Below, piece by piece: positions 16,704-26,014 of a stretch of 64,000 nt of DNA. This DNA comes from Paenibacillus albiflavus. GTDB taxonomy: Bacteria > Bacillota > Bacilli > Paenibacillales > NBRC-103111. Below the pieces are notes generated by a model. It had not been told where the DNA came from and searched no databases. It saw only the letters and a program-made list of their open reading frames with translations. Where the stretch lies: positions 26,765 through 90,764 of the forward strand of contig NZ_SKFG01000017.1 of assembly GCF_004344915.1 (NCBI RefSeq), written 5' to 3'. The position numbers were made by a program, and so were the translations under genes. How positions within the stretch are numbered: position 1 is the first letter of the stretch; each line of letters starts with the position of its first letter.

Positions 16704-17948
16704 ATGAGCGAACAAACCCCAACAGCTAAAAAAGGTGGACTTGAGTACTGGAAAAAGGTCGTCATTCTATTTTGTCTCGGTTGGACTGTCATCTGGATTT
16801 ACAGAACTGTTCTGAACCCGATTTTACCGGAGATCAAAATACAGCTTGGCGTTGAATCGGATGCCAGCATGGGTCTAATCTCCAGCTTGTTTTTTCTAGC
16901 CTATACCTCTATGCAGATACCTTCCGGCTTTCTTGCTGATAAATTCGGAAGAAAAATAATGCTGATTCCTGGCTTCCTGATCTTTGCTTTCGGAGTCTTT
17001 ACCGTCGGGATCGCACCGTCCCTGATTTTCTTGCTTGTGGGCAGTTTCCTGGCAGGACTTGGACAAGGTACCTATTACGGACCGGCTTACTCAATCTCAT
17101 CCACCGCAATCCCGAAAGAAAAGCGGGGCTTCTCCACCGCCATTATCAACAGCGGGTCGGCGATCGGTATGGCGATCGGATATATCGGTTCCTCCTACAT
17201 GGTAAAAGGGCTTGGCTGGGACTGGAGACCTTTGCTTTTTGTCACAACGGGCTTAATTATTATCATGGTTATTGCATTTGCCAAAGTGATTAAGGAAAAA
17301 CCAGTAGCAGATGTTGTTACAGAAAGCAAAGAAAAAAATGCGGATGATAAAGCATCGATGAAAACGCTTTTTGGCGATATCCGAATGATTTCGGCTTACG
17401 TCATTTACTTCTCCGTTTGTTACGGGTACTACATGATTGTGACCTGGCTGCCAAGTTACCTGCAAATGGAGAGAGGATTCGAAGGGGCCGCTATTGGTTT
17501 TGCCGCTGCTCTTGTTGCCTTTGCTTCTGTGCCGGGTGCCCTATTGTTCAGCCGATTGTCCGACAAGTTCAAGAATAAAAAGATTATGGTTGTTATTATT
17601 TTGCAAGCGATTGCGGCCGTTACTCTGTATTTGACGGTTACGATCCAAAGCAACGAACTACTGATTGTGTTCCTACTTATGTACGGATTCTTCGGTAAAC
17701 TGGCCATCGATCCGATTATGATCTCCTACGTGGCAGATATTGCACCTAAGAAAGGGTACAGCACAACGTTCGGTGTGTTTAACTTCTTTGGGATGATGTC
17801 GTCTGTAGTCGCTCCGTTTGTAACGGGATTGATTTCGGACGCTACGGGAAGCAAGATCCTAGGCTTCTACCTTGCTATCGGCATCATTATTGTAGGTACG
17901 CTTTTCCTATTCTTCACGAATATGATCAAACGCCCTGCTACAAGCTAA
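16704..17948 (+). CDS. MFS transporter of the allantoate cluster
   Basis: 414 residues, twelve membrane segments. The MFS loop 2-3 signature GFLADKFGRKIMLIPG and its second-half counterpart LLFSRLSDKFKNKKIMV are intact. It sits between allC and allE, so allantoate, ureidoglycolate or a related ureide is the likely substrate; this is inference from context. The RBS AAGGAG precedes the ATG. Confidence 0.85.
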   Translation: MSEQTPTAKKGGLEYWKKVVILFCLGWTVIWIYRTVLNPILPEIKIQLGVESDASMGLISSLFFLAYTSMQIPSGFLADKFGRKIMLIPGFLIFAFGVFTVGIAPSLIFLLVGSFLAGLGQGTYYGPAYSISSTAIPKEKRGFSTAIINSGSAIGMAIGYIGSSYMVKGLGWDWRPLLFVTTGLIIIMVIAFAKVIKEKPVADVVTESKEKNADDKASMKTLFGDIRMISAYVIYFSVCYGYYMIVTWLPSYLQMERGFEGAAIGFAAALVAFASVPGALLFSRLSDKFKNKKIMVVIILQAIAAVTLYLTVTIQSNELLIVFLLMYGFFGKLAIDPIMISYVADIAPKKGYSTTFGVFNFFGMMSSVVAPFVTGLISDATGSKILGFYLAIGIIIVGTLFLFFTNMIKRPATS

Positions 17949-17992
17949 ATCTATTTTACACAAATGTTTAAAAAGAAAAGGAGAGAAATACA

Positions 17993-18757
17993 ATGGGATA
18001 TGCAACTGATCTGCTGTCTAGCCGTTCCATCATTAAACATGGCAAATATGCATTAATCGCTCCAGAAGGTTTGGTCAATAATGTGGTTCCGGGTTTTGAC
18101 AACTGCTCCATGTCCATTCTGGCGACTCCGAAGCTTGGAGCAAGCTTTGTGGATTATATAGTTACCATGCACGTGGGAGGCAAAAACACGGATGGTTTTG
18201 GTGGGCAAGAACATATCGAAACCTTCGTTTATGTGCTGGAAGGCGAAATCAAGGCATCTGCTGATGACCAGTCGTATACGCTGACAAGCGGCGGCTACTT
18301 GTACTGCCCTCCAGGAATGACTATGTATCTGGAAAATCTGAAAGACGGTGACAGCAAACTGTTCTTGTACAAGCAAAAGTATAAACCGTTAAAAGACTTG
18401 AAACCATGGGTCGTTACCGGCAACACAAATAACATTCCGGAAGAAGACTATGATGGTATGACGGATATGCGGATTCAGGATCTGCTTCCGAAAGAGCTTG
18501 CTTTCGACATGAACTTCCATATATTGACCTTTGATCCCGGCGCATGCCATCCATTCATCGAGACGCATGTGCAGGAGCACGGAGCTTACCTGCTTTCCGG
18601 TGAAGGGATGTACAACCTGGATAACGAATGGATCCCGGTGAAGAAAGGCGACTACATCTTCATGGGTCCGTATGTGCAGCAGGCTTGCTATGCAGTCGGC
18701 CGAGAGAAACTCGCTTATGTTTACTCCAAAGACTGCTACCGGGATGCAGATCTCTAA
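17993..18757 (+). CDS. allE: (S)-ureidoglycine aminohydrolase
   Basis: 254 residues, two cupin halves. The first contains EHIETFVYVLEGEIKASADD; the second, ETHVQEHGAYLLSGEGMYNL and KKGDYIFMGPYVQQA, supplies the Mn2+ ligands of the family. It converts ureidoglycine to (S)-ureidoglycolate with release of ammonia. RBS AAAGGAG before the ATG. It follows the MFS gene by 44 bases and is separated from allD by a hairpin and an interspersed repeat. Confidence 0.9.
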   Translation: MGYATDLLSSRSIIKHGKYALIAPEGLVNNVVPGFDNCSMSILATPKLGASFVDYIVTMHVGGKNTDGFGGQEHIETFVYVLEGEIKASADDQSYTLTSGGYLYCPPGMTMYLENLKDGDSKLFLYKQKYKPLKDLKPWVVTGNTNNIPEEDYDGMTDMRIQDLLPKELAFDMNFHILTFDPGACHPFIETHVQEHGAYLLSGEGMYNLDNEWIPVKKGDYIFMGPYVQQACYAVGREKLAYVYSKDCYRDADL

Positions 18758-18790
18758 GGATTAGACTCGCAAAGACGAGGACGATGGTAA

Positions 18791-18808
18791 TAAGCGGTCC
18801 GCTTTTTA
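18791..18808 (+). terminator. weak hairpin after allE
   Basis: AAGCG pairs with CGCTT around a tight three-base loop, followed by TTT. It may partly terminate between allE and allD. Confidence 0.3.
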
Positions 18809-18818
18809 CCAGTGATAT

Positions 18819-18902
18819 AGAATTTATATCTTTTAGCTCATAAATTCTAAGTATCACCTTAAGAAACGCATCCGTCTTAAAGACGGTAAAACCGTTTCTT
18901 TT
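18819..18902 (+). repeat. two-hairpin interspersed repeat, copy A (full)
   Basis: Hairpin 1 is AGAATTTAT (18819-18827) with ATAAATTCT (18840-18848). A 12-base linker leads to hairpin 2: AAGAAACG (18861-18868) with CGTTTCTT (18893-18900), enclosing an inner stem CCGTCTTAAAGACGG. It is in the allE-allD intergenic gap. Related copies are at 35951, 36973, 42274, 43919 and 52403. Confidence 0.8.
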
Positions 18903-18969
18903 GTTCTCCTTGTTACAGCGGGAATCGATCACACAGGTGCTGAAATCGAATTTAACGGAGGTGTCGGAA

Positions 18970-20019
18970 TTGAGAATATCCAGACAGAAGTTAAAAGAGT
19001 TGATTACGCAAAAACTGCATAAAGCCGGTCTATCGGAAGAACATGCCGACGGGGTGGCGGAGGTTCTGGTCCATGCGGACATCAGAGGGATTCATTCTCA
19101 TGGGGCCATGAGAGTGGAATACTATGCGGAACGGATCGCCAAAGGCGGTTTAAATATAAATCCAGAGTTTAAGTTTGACAAAACCGGTCCCTGCACAGCG
19201 GTATTCGATGGGGACAATGGGGTAGGCCATGTGGCTGCCAAGCAAGCTATGGATGAGGCCATCAAGATGGCCAAGGAAAACGGGGTAGCAGCTGTCGGCG
19301 TCAGAAGAATCGGACACAGCGGAGCCCTTTCTTATTTTGTACGGCAAGCGGCCAAATCCGACATGATCGGCATTTCTTTGTGCCAATCAGATCCAATGGT
19401 TGTTCCTTTCGGCGGTTCAGAGCCTTATTACGGAACCAACCCGATTGCTTTTGCCGCTCCTAGCCATGATAACCGTATCATGACGCTGGACATGGCGACG
19501 ACGGTACAAGCTTGGGGTAAAATTCTTCATGCCAGATCGAAGAATGAGTCCATCCCGGATTCATGGGCGGTGGATAAAGAAGGCCATCCGACAACCGATC
19601 CTTTTAAGGTAAATGCTCTGCTCCCGATTGCCGGTCCCAAGGGATATGGTTTGATGATGATGGTGGATGTGCTTTCAGGTATCCTGCTCGGCCTTCCATT
19701 CGGGGATAAGGTCTCTTCGATGTACCATGATCTGACCGAATACCGGAATCTTGGACAGCTTCATCTTGTGATTAACCCGGCATTCTTTACTAATCCGGAC
19801 CTATTTAAACAGCATATTTCGAACACCATGGACGACTTGAACCGTATCAAACCGGCGCCCGGCTTTAATCAGGTGCTGTTCCCCGGACAGAATAACGATC
19901 TGATTCAAGAAGAATACGAGAAAAACGGCATTGAAATTGTGGATGACATTTATGAATATCTGGTGTCGGACATTGTTCATAAAAACCAATACGACAACAA
20001 AGATCCTTTTGCCAAGTAA
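18970..20019 (+). CDS. allD: ureidoglycolate dehydrogenase
   Basis: 349 residues of the LDH2/MDH2 oxidoreductase family: ADIRGIHSHGAMRVEYYAER, VGVRRIGHSGALSYF (catalytic His), YYGTNPIAFAAPS and LPIAGPKGYGLMMMVDVLSG. It oxidises (S)-ureidoglycolate to oxalurate with NAD+. I place the start at TTG 18970 (L-R-I-S-R-Q), six bases after GGAGGTG. The frame is open 23 codons further upstream, but those residues overlap the repeat and the Shine-Dalgarno. Upstream is repeat copy A. Confidence 0.88.
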   Translation: MRISRQKLKELITQKLHKAGLSEEHADGVAEVLVHADIRGIHSHGAMRVEYYAERIAKGGLNINPEFKFDKTGPCTAVFDGDNGVGHVAAKQAMDEAIKMAKENGVAAVGVRRIGHSGALSYFVRQAAKSDMIGISLCQSDPMVVPFGGSEPYYGTNPIAFAAPSHDNRIMTLDMATTVQAWGKILHARSKNESIPDSWAVDKEGHPTTDPFKVNALLPIAGPKGYGLMMMVDVLSGILLGLPFGDKVSSMYHDLTEYRNLGQLHLVINPAFFTNPDLFKQHISNTMDDLNRIKPAPGFNQVLFPGQNNDLIQEEYEKNGIEIVDDIYEYLVSDIVHKNQYDNKDPFAK

Positions 20020-20148
20020 TTAATTTCACATTCAGTCTATAAGGAAGACCTATTCCTTACCTAGAGCAGCAGCGTGATTCTTTAATCTAATGCCGCTTTG
20101 CCGCTTCAATGAGAATCAACTTATATGACGGAAGAGGTGCTTGTACTT

Positions 20149-21891
20149 ATGCTATATTCCATAATCAAAGAAAATTCCTATCAAGATTCGGTTAACCTCA
20201 TGCTCTTAACCAACAAGATTTCCACCATGGACGGAGTAAACCAAGCCTCCATTATGATGGGGACGCCAGCAAATAAAGATATTTTCCAAAATACCGGCAT
20301 GTATACGGATGAACTGGAAAAAGCGGGTCCTAACGATATGTGTATCGTGATCCGCACAGAAAGTGAAGAAAAAGTATCCGAGGTGCTAGCCACCATTGAA
20401 GATGAACTGAAGAACCAGGCAGTAAGCAGCAGCAAGCAGGAATTCGAATCCGTGCGTACTTGGGACAAGGCGTTGCAGGCGCTGCCTAATGCTAATCTTG
20501 CCCTGATCTCCGTACCTGGCCAATATGCGGCGGAAGAAGCGGAAAAAGCACTTGACCGCGGGCTGCACGCCTTTATCTTTAGCGATAACGTTGACATCCA
20601 GGACGAATTGCGTCTGAAACAAAAAGCGCATGAAAAAGGTTTGCTGGTCATGGGACCGGACTGCGGAACCGGAATACTATCCGGTGTTCCGGTAGCATTC
20701 GCCAACGTAGTAAAAGAAGGCAACATTGGAGTTGTCGGTGCTTCGGGAACAGGTATTCAGGAAGTCACCACTCTCATTGACCGTCTAGGCGGCGGGGTGA
20801 GCCATGCCATTGGAACAGGAGGACGTGACCTCTCTGAAACGATTGGGGCTATTACGATGTTGGATACCATTCAAGGACTTGAGAAGCACAATGCCACCGA
20901 AGTGATCGTAGTTATTTCCAAACCGCCTGCCAAAGAAGTGCGGAATCAGGTAGTACGGCTTTTGCACCGCGTATCGAAGCCTGTGGTTGCTATTTTCGTC
21001 GGTGAAGAACCGCAGGTGCATGAAGGCAACGTATTTTACGCCCATACGCTGGAAGAGACTGCTATGATAGCCGTTGACCTGTCTAAAGACAGAGAAATCA
21101 AGGCGAACTACAACAAACTGGACACAGAAGCTCCGAAAGCTGAGCTGAAACCGGAGCAAACCGCAATTAAAGGTCTGTATTCCGGCGGTACACTCGCTTA
21201 TGAAACCGCTGTCCTTATGTCTAAAGGTCTTGAGCTGGGTCAGCTGATCCATGAAGACGGGTACATGCTGAAAGCCAAAGGCCATGAAGTAATCGACCTT
21301 GGAGATGACAAGTATACGCAAGGTAAGCCTCACCCGATGATTGATCCGGAAACGAGAATCCATTACATCGAGCAGGCTGCCCAGGATGAATCCACGGCGA
21401 TTATTTTATTGGATGTCGTTCTAGGGTACGGCTCCCATGAAGATATGGTCGGTGCCCTGCTGCCAATCATTAAGAAAACACAAAGCGAAGCCAAAGCAAA
21501 AGGCAAAAACCTGTATTTCGTGGCAACGGTGTGCGGAACCGAAAAAGACCCGCAGGATTATCAAGAGCAAAAAACCAAGCTAGAGCAAGCAGGTGTCATT
21601 GTCAAAGACAGCAACAACCAGGCTGTACGGACCGCCCTCGCGATGATGGGCATCCAGCTTCAAGAAAAGGATAAATCATTCACTCCTGCAGAGCAGGCAG
21701 AACAAGGAGACATCGAGATTTCTGAAGCCATCACCAAGCTGCTGAACGGAAAACCGGGAGTTGTCAATGTTGGACTCAAGAAGTTTGTGAATGCGGTAAC
21801 TAGCTACGGCGGAAGCGCCGTTCACTTTGACTGGCGCCCGGTAGCTGGTGGCAATGAAAGAATGCGTAAGATTCTGAGCCTGCTTAAGTAA
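20149..21891 (+). CDS. fdrA: FdrA family protein, oxalurate carbamoyltransferase subunit
   Basis: 580 residues. The N-terminal half has a CoA-ligase-like nucleotide fold (GLLVMGPDCGTGILSGVPVA, GVVGASGTGIQEVT); the C-terminal half has YSGGTLAYETAVLMSKGLEL and HPMIDPETRIHYIEQAA. E. coli FdrA (AllF) acts with AllG and AllH in phosphorolysis of oxalurate to oxamate plus carbamoyl phosphate. The ATG at 20149 follows GGAAGAGGTG. It is followed by allG, allH and carbamate kinase in the order found in E. coli. Confidence 0.85.
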   Translation: MLYSIIKENSYQDSVNLMLLTNKISTMDGVNQASIMMGTPANKDIFQNTGMYTDELEKAGPNDMCIVIRTESEEKVSEVLATIEDELKNQAVSSSKQEFESVRTWDKALQALPNANLALISVPGQYAAEEAEKALDRGLHAFIFSDNVDIQDELRLKQKAHEKGLLVMGPDCGTGILSGVPVAFANVVKEGNIGVVGASGTGIQEVTTLIDRLGGGVSHAIGTGGRDLSETIGAITMLDTIQGLEKHNATEVIVVISKPPAKEVRNQVVRLLHRVSKPVVAIFVGEEPQVHEGNVFYAHTLEETAMIAVDLSKDREIKANYNKLDTEAPKAELKPEQTAIKGLYSGGTLAYETAVLMSKGLELGQLIHEDGYMLKAKGHEVIDLGDDKYTQGKPHPMIDPETRIHYIEQAAQDESTAIILLDVVLGYGSHEDMVGALLPIIKKTQSEAKAKGKNLYFVATVCGTEKDPQDYQEQKTKLEQAGVIVKDSNNQAVRTALAMMGIQLQEKDKSFTPAEQAEQGDIEISEAITKLLNGKPGVVNVGLKKFVNAVTSYGGSAVHFDWRPVAGGNERMRKILSLLK

Positions 21892-21917
21892 ATATATATC
21901 GATTAGGAGGATGCAGC

Positions 21918-23183
21918 ATGTACGGACCTTATCAAACAATAGATGAATCAAATCAGGCAGTCATACAAAAAATAGTAGCCGGTGCCCCGTTCCTAGTGGA
22001 CGTGGTTCCTGCCAAATCGGTAGTAGAACAATTAAACGGAAGGGTACTTCTGCACGCCGGTCCACCTATTGAATTCGAAGATATGACAGGCCCTATGCAG
22101 GGTGCTTGTATCGGGGCTTCCTTGTTCGAAGGCTGGGCGGCGAATGAAGAAGAAGCGATGACCATGCTGAAACAAGGAGAAGTGACTTTCATTCCATGTC
22201 ATCACGTCAAAGCCGTGGGGCCAATGGGCGGCATCACTTCTGCGAACATGCCGCTTCTGGTTGTAGAAAATCAGACAGACGGCAACCGTGCTTATTGCAC
22301 GATGAATGAAGGAATCGGAAAAGTGCTGCGCTTTGGAGCCTATTCCGATGAGGTTGTTCAGCGCCTGAACTGGATGAGGGATGTGCTGGCGCCTACCCTC
22401 TCTAAAGCTTTATCCCAGACCGAGAACGGCCTGAATATTAATGTCATGCTAGCAAAGGCAATTACTATGGGAGACGAATTCCATCAGCGGAATATCGCTG
22501 CTTCTCTCGTATTCTTGAAAGAAATCAGTCCTTATATCCTACAAACGAATGCATCCGAAAAAGATAAATTCGACGTGGTGAAGTTCCTAGCTGATACCGA
22601 TCAGTTTTTCCTGAATATTGCCATGGCAACCTCTAAAGCGGTACTGGATGCTGCAAGAACGATTGAGCATGGTACCGTAGTAACGGCTATGTCGAGAAAC
22701 GGCAAAAACTTCGGAATCCGGATCAGCGGTATGGGAGACGAGTGGTTTACCGCTCCAGTTAATACCCCACAGGGCTTGTTCTTCACAGGATACTCTCAAG
22801 ATATGGCGAACCCGGATATCGGTGATAGTGCCATTACGGAAGCATTCGGTGTTGGCGGTATGGCTATGGTGGCTGCTCCTGGTGTTACTCGATTTGTGGG
22901 TGCTGGCGGATTTGAAGATGCGCTGGCAACTAGCAATGAAATGACGGAAATCTGTATCGGCCATAACCCTAACTTCACGATTCCAACTTGGAACTTCCAA
23001 GGAATTTGTCTCGGTATTGATGCAAGGAAAGTAGTAGAAACGGGCATCACACCCGTGATTAATACCGGTATTGCGCACAAAGAACCTGGAGTCGGCCAAA
23101 TCGGGGCAGGTACAGTTCGCGCACCACTGGCTTGCTTCGAGAAAGCTCTTGAAGCTTATGCACAAAAGCTGGGACTGATTTAA
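21918..23183 (+). CDS. allG: DUF1116 protein, oxalurate carbamoyltransferase subunit AllG
   Basis: 421 residues, DUF1116 (YlbE) family. It begins MYGPYQTIDESNQAVIQKIV and carries GPMQGACIGASLFEGWA, HHVKAVGPMGGITSANMPL and AFGVGGMAMVAAPGVTRFVG. It has no domain with an obvious stand-alone reaction and is required with AllF and AllH in E. coli. RBS TTAGGAGG before the ATG. Confidence 0.85.
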   Translation: MYGPYQTIDESNQAVIQKIVAGAPFLVDVVPAKSVVEQLNGRVLLHAGPPIEFEDMTGPMQGACIGASLFEGWAANEEEAMTMLKQGEVTFIPCHHVKAVGPMGGITSANMPLLVVENQTDGNRAYCTMNEGIGKVLRFGAYSDEVVQRLNWMRDVLAPTLSKALSQTENGLNINVMLAKAITMGDEFHQRNIAASLVFLKEISPYILQTNASEKDKFDVVKFLADTDQFFLNIAMATSKAVLDAARTIEHGTVVTAMSRNGKNFGIRISGMGDEWFTAPVNTPQGLFFTGYSQDMANPDIGDSAITEAFGVGGMAMVAAPGVTRFVGAGGFEDALATSNEMTEICIGHNPNFTIPTWNFQGICLGIDARKVVETGITPVINTGIAHKEPGVGQIGAGTVRAPLACFEKALEAYAQKLGLI

Positions 23184-23210
23184 CGAAACGAAGGAAAGGG
23201 GGAGAGCGGT

Positions 23211-24125
23211 ATGAGACATTCAATCCAGGTAGAAGGGAAGTTCAGCTCCGCTGTGCTTCCTCTCCTCCATTCAGGTGAACAAGGCTATGTGCATAGTGTG
23301 TTTCAGAATGGTTGGAATATCCGAATGGGAGCTGGACTTATTTTTATAGGCAGCACGAAGAATGGCAAGCTTCCCTTCGGCATCCATCTCGAAGATACGC
23401 ATGTGCCGGAGCTCATTTCATTGATCAAAAAAGATGAAAAGGTTCTCTATGACATCAGTATGTCGTCTCTTCTCTTTTCCTCGTTCTCTATTCAATTGGA
23501 TCCTAAGGACGCTTATCATTCCGATATAGGATTGACAATAGATCAGCAGGAGGAGTTGCTCTGTCTTTTGAATGCGTTTGCAGCTGAGCTGCTGATTCAT
23601 GGTCAGCCTACAGGAGCAGGTATTTCGGTGGATCATTTTATCGAATGCTTCATAAAGGAACCTCATGCTTCCTGCTCGGATAGTGAACGGAAGGTTATGC
23701 AGCTAATGGATGCGGCTCAGACCCAAGACTTGTCGCAGATAGATAAAGTGCTCAGATACTGGATTGGGCGAGGGGAAGGCCTAACACCTTCTGGAGATGA
23801 TATGCTCGCGGGAATGCTCGCTGTGGATGCGGTAACGGGGATGTTCACGGATACATTTCGCTTGCATTTATCTGAACTGGTAGAGAAAGAAGTCCTGACC
23901 ACCGATATCAGCCGGGAATACCTGAAGTATGCACTGAATCAGAACTTCAGTTCGGTGGTGACAGGTGTCTTGAATGCCCTTCTTCAAAAGGATACAGACA
24001 ACTTAAATGAACGGACCCGAGAATTGCTGTGTGTAGGACACAGCTCGGGACTGGATACAGCATTTGGCATACTGATCGGTATGCTGATCATAAGGAGGAA
24101 TTCAAATTGGCACAAAAAGTTGTGA
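23211..24125 (+). CDS. allH: DUF2877 protein, oxalurate carbamoyltransferase subunit AllH
   Basis: 304 residues, DUF2877 (YlbF) family, with the distinctive GRGEGLTPSGDDMLAGMLA motif and a C-terminal HSSGLDTAFGILIG. Third subunit of the proposed oxalurate carbamoyltransferase. RBS AAAGGGGGAG before the ATG. Its last 19 bases overlap the start of the carbamate kinase gene, so the two are likely translationally coupled. Confidence 0.83.
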   Translation: MRHSIQVEGKFSSAVLPLLHSGEQGYVHSVFQNGWNIRMGAGLIFIGSTKNGKLPFGIHLEDTHVPELISLIKKDEKVLYDISMSSLLFSSFSIQLDPKDAYHSDIGLTIDQQEELLCLLNAFAAELLIHGQPTGAGISVDHFIECFIKEPHASCSDSERKVMQLMDAAQTQDLSQIDKVLRYWIGRGEGLTPSGDDMLAGMLAVDAVTGMFTDTFRLHLSELVEKEVLTTDISREYLKYALNQNFSSVVTGVLNALLQKDTDNLNERTRELLCVGHSSGLDTAFGILIGMLIIRRNSNWHKKL

Positions 24126-25051
24126 TTGCTCTTGGCGGCAATGCTATTTTACAACCTAAACAGCAGGCAACCTATGAAAATCAACTGGAAAACGTTCGAA
24201 AAAGCTGTGAGGTGATCGCCCGCATTGTGAAGCAGGGTTATGAAGTGGTTATCACACATGGAAACGGCCCACAGGTAGGAAATATACTACGTCAGCAGGA
24301 CGAAGCCAAGGAAGTGGTTCCGCAGTTTCCACTTGATGTGTGCAGCGCAGAATCCCAAGGCTTTATCGGGTATATGATGGACCAATGCCTGAAAAATGAG
24401 CTTCAAAAGCTCGGATTAAACAATGCTGTTACGAGCATGCTGACACAAACCGAGGTATCAAGAGAAGATCCGGCATTTCAAAATCCAACTAAACCAATTG
24501 GTGTTTTCTACAGCGAAGAAGAAGCCAACCGACTTGCAGGAGATAAAGGCTGGATTGTCAAGGAAGATGCGGGCAGAGGTTGGCGTCGTGTCGTTCCGTC
24601 TCCTATGCCAAAATCCATCATCGGAGCAGATGTAATTGGGTCTCTGACCAACCAAGGGGCCATTGTAATTGCCGCCGGTGGCGGAGGTATTCCTGTATCC
24701 CGACAAGCGGACGGAACCCTTGTGGGCGTGGAAGCCGTCATCGATAAAGACCGCAGCGGCTACCAGCTTGCCCAGGATGTGCATGCGGATGTTTTCATGA
24801 TTTTGACCGATGTCCAGAACGTGTTTGTGAACTATGGGAAACCGGATCAAAAATCACTGGGGACGATCTCACTGAAAGAAGCCAAGCAGTATGCGGATGA
24901 GGGCCAGTTCAGTGCCGGTAGCATGGGGCCTAAAATGGAATCAGCCATAGGCTTTGCTGAGAAAGGCGGAACCGCTGTCATTTGCTCCCTGGATCAGGCG
25001 GATCTGGCTCTGGATGGTAAAGCGGGTACCCGCATTACACAGGATTTGTGA
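24107..25051 (+). CDS. allK: carbamate kinase
   Basis: 314 residues starting at TTG 24107, six bases after AAGGAGG: MAQKVVIALGGNAILQPKQQ. Carbamate kinase motifs: THGNGPQVGNILRQQ, GWRRVVPSPMPKSI and IVIAAGGGGIPVSRQ, then MGPKMESAIGFAEKGG. It makes ATP from carbamoyl phosphate released by AllFGH, the energy-conserving last step. Closest functional match is E. coli AllK (YbcF); sequence alone cannot separate it from ArcC. Confidence 0.9.
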   Translation: MAQKVVIALGGNAILQPKQQATYENQLENVRKSCEVIARIVKQGYEVVITHGNGPQVGNILRQQDEAKEVVPQFPLDVCSAESQGFIGYMMDQCLKNELQKLGLNNAVTSMLTQTEVSREDPAFQNPTKPIGVFYSEEEANRLAGDKGWIVKEDAGRGWRRVVPSPMPKSIIGADVIGSLTNQGAIVIAAGGGGIPVSRQADGTLVGVEAVIDKDRSGYQLAQDVHADVFMILTDVQNVFVNYGKPDQKSLGTISLKEAKQYADEGQFSAGSMGPKMESAIGFAEKGGTAVICSLDQADLALDGKAGTRITQDL

Positions 25052-25055
25052 TTAA

Positions 25056-25098
25056 AAAAGAAATGTGTGAGCTAACAGAGCCTACACATTTCTTTCGT
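25056..25098 (+). terminator. terminator of the allantoate operon
   Basis: AAGAAATGTGT (25058-25068) pairs with ACACATTTCTT (25084-25094). Confidence 0.75.
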
Positions 25099-25153
25099 AT
25101 GATGCGTGACGAAAGTACCTGTCAGAGACAGGGCGAGCAGCCCTTTACTCTAG

Positions 25154-26014
25154 TTATACATCGTATTCCAACTGACCTTTGGCCTGTACAATAAAATCAA
25201 GCGGCGAAGAAATGGTATCGGGGTTATATTCGATCGCTCCGATTCTAAGCTGTAGATGAATTTTATAGTTGTCCGCGAATTCATTGGCATTCAGCACATC
25301 GATTTTTTGTTTGATCCGTTCGATAACGATGTCGGCTCCAGAGTGTTCTGTGAACAATAGCAACCCCCATGTAGGGCTTACATTATCAAACATGTACAAC
25401 GAATCGTTCATGCGTACGCTCGTCTCGCTTAGCTTGGAAATCTCCATGATAATTTCATTCATCTGATCCTCATTGATCATCCGCTTCAATTCATCCCAGT
25501 ATTTAACCGTGATCATGAGCAGGGTTATCGGAATTTGATAGCGGGTAGACAAGGCCATGAAGACTTCAGCGTCCTTATGGAATGACCGTGTATTTTTCAA
25601 GTTGGTATTTTCGTCTACTGTAGCTAATATCTCATTTCTCTTCTGGAGACGGGCATTCTCTGCCTGGAGTCGTTTATTGGCTAGTGTCATCGCCCAAGTG
25701 ATAACGGTGAAGAGGGGGGTAATGACTAACCAGAAATAATTCAGTGATTCAACGGCAGTGCCGATGACAAGCGTCTGATAGAGAATGAATGAGCCATAAC
25801 CAAAAATAAAAATGATATTCAGCACTAATCCCGTAATTAAATTAAAGAAATACGTAATGATCGCAATCAGGAAGGCGATGTTCAGCACAATAATGTTCGT
25901 CAGATAGTGCGATTGGTCGCCATCTCCTGAAGTCACAATAATACTTACAAAGCAAAGAATAAATAGGAGCAGAAAGGCACTATCCGACAATAAGCTGCTT
26001 TGATTTCGTCTCAT
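25154..26014 (-). CDS. membrane protein with degenerate GGDEF domain (YdaK-like)
   Basis: 286 residues. About four N-terminal membrane segments (to residue ~110), a coiled linker (LANKRLQAENARLQKRNEIL) and a GGDEF-like domain whose active-site loop reads SPTWG instead of GGDEF. The inhibitory-site motif RxxD is kept as RMND at 201-204. This is the arrangement of B. subtilis YdaK, a catalytically dead c-di-GMP receptor for exopolysaccharide. It shares one base with the bcsB-like gene upstream and is last in the operon. Confidence 0.75.
   Translation of the reverse strand: MRRNQSSLLSDSAFLLLFILCFVSIIVTSGDGDQSHYLTNIIVLNIAFLIAIITYFFNLITGLVLNIIFIFGYGSFILYQTLVIGTAVESLNYFWLVITPLFTVITWAMTLANKRLQAENARLQKRNEILATVDENTNLKNTRSFHKDAEVFMALSTRYQIPITLLMITVKYWDELKRMINEDQMNEIIMEISKLSETSVRMNDSLYMFDNVSPTWGLLLFTEHSGADIVIERIKQKIDVLNANEFADNYKIHLQLRIGAIEYNPDTISSPLDFIVQAKGQLEYDV

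Noticed and set aside
18901..18969. N-terminal extension of allD from TTG 18901
   Set aside because: These codons overlap the end of repeat copy A and the GGAGGTG Shine-Dalgarno; LDH2-family proteins begin near the TTG at 18970.
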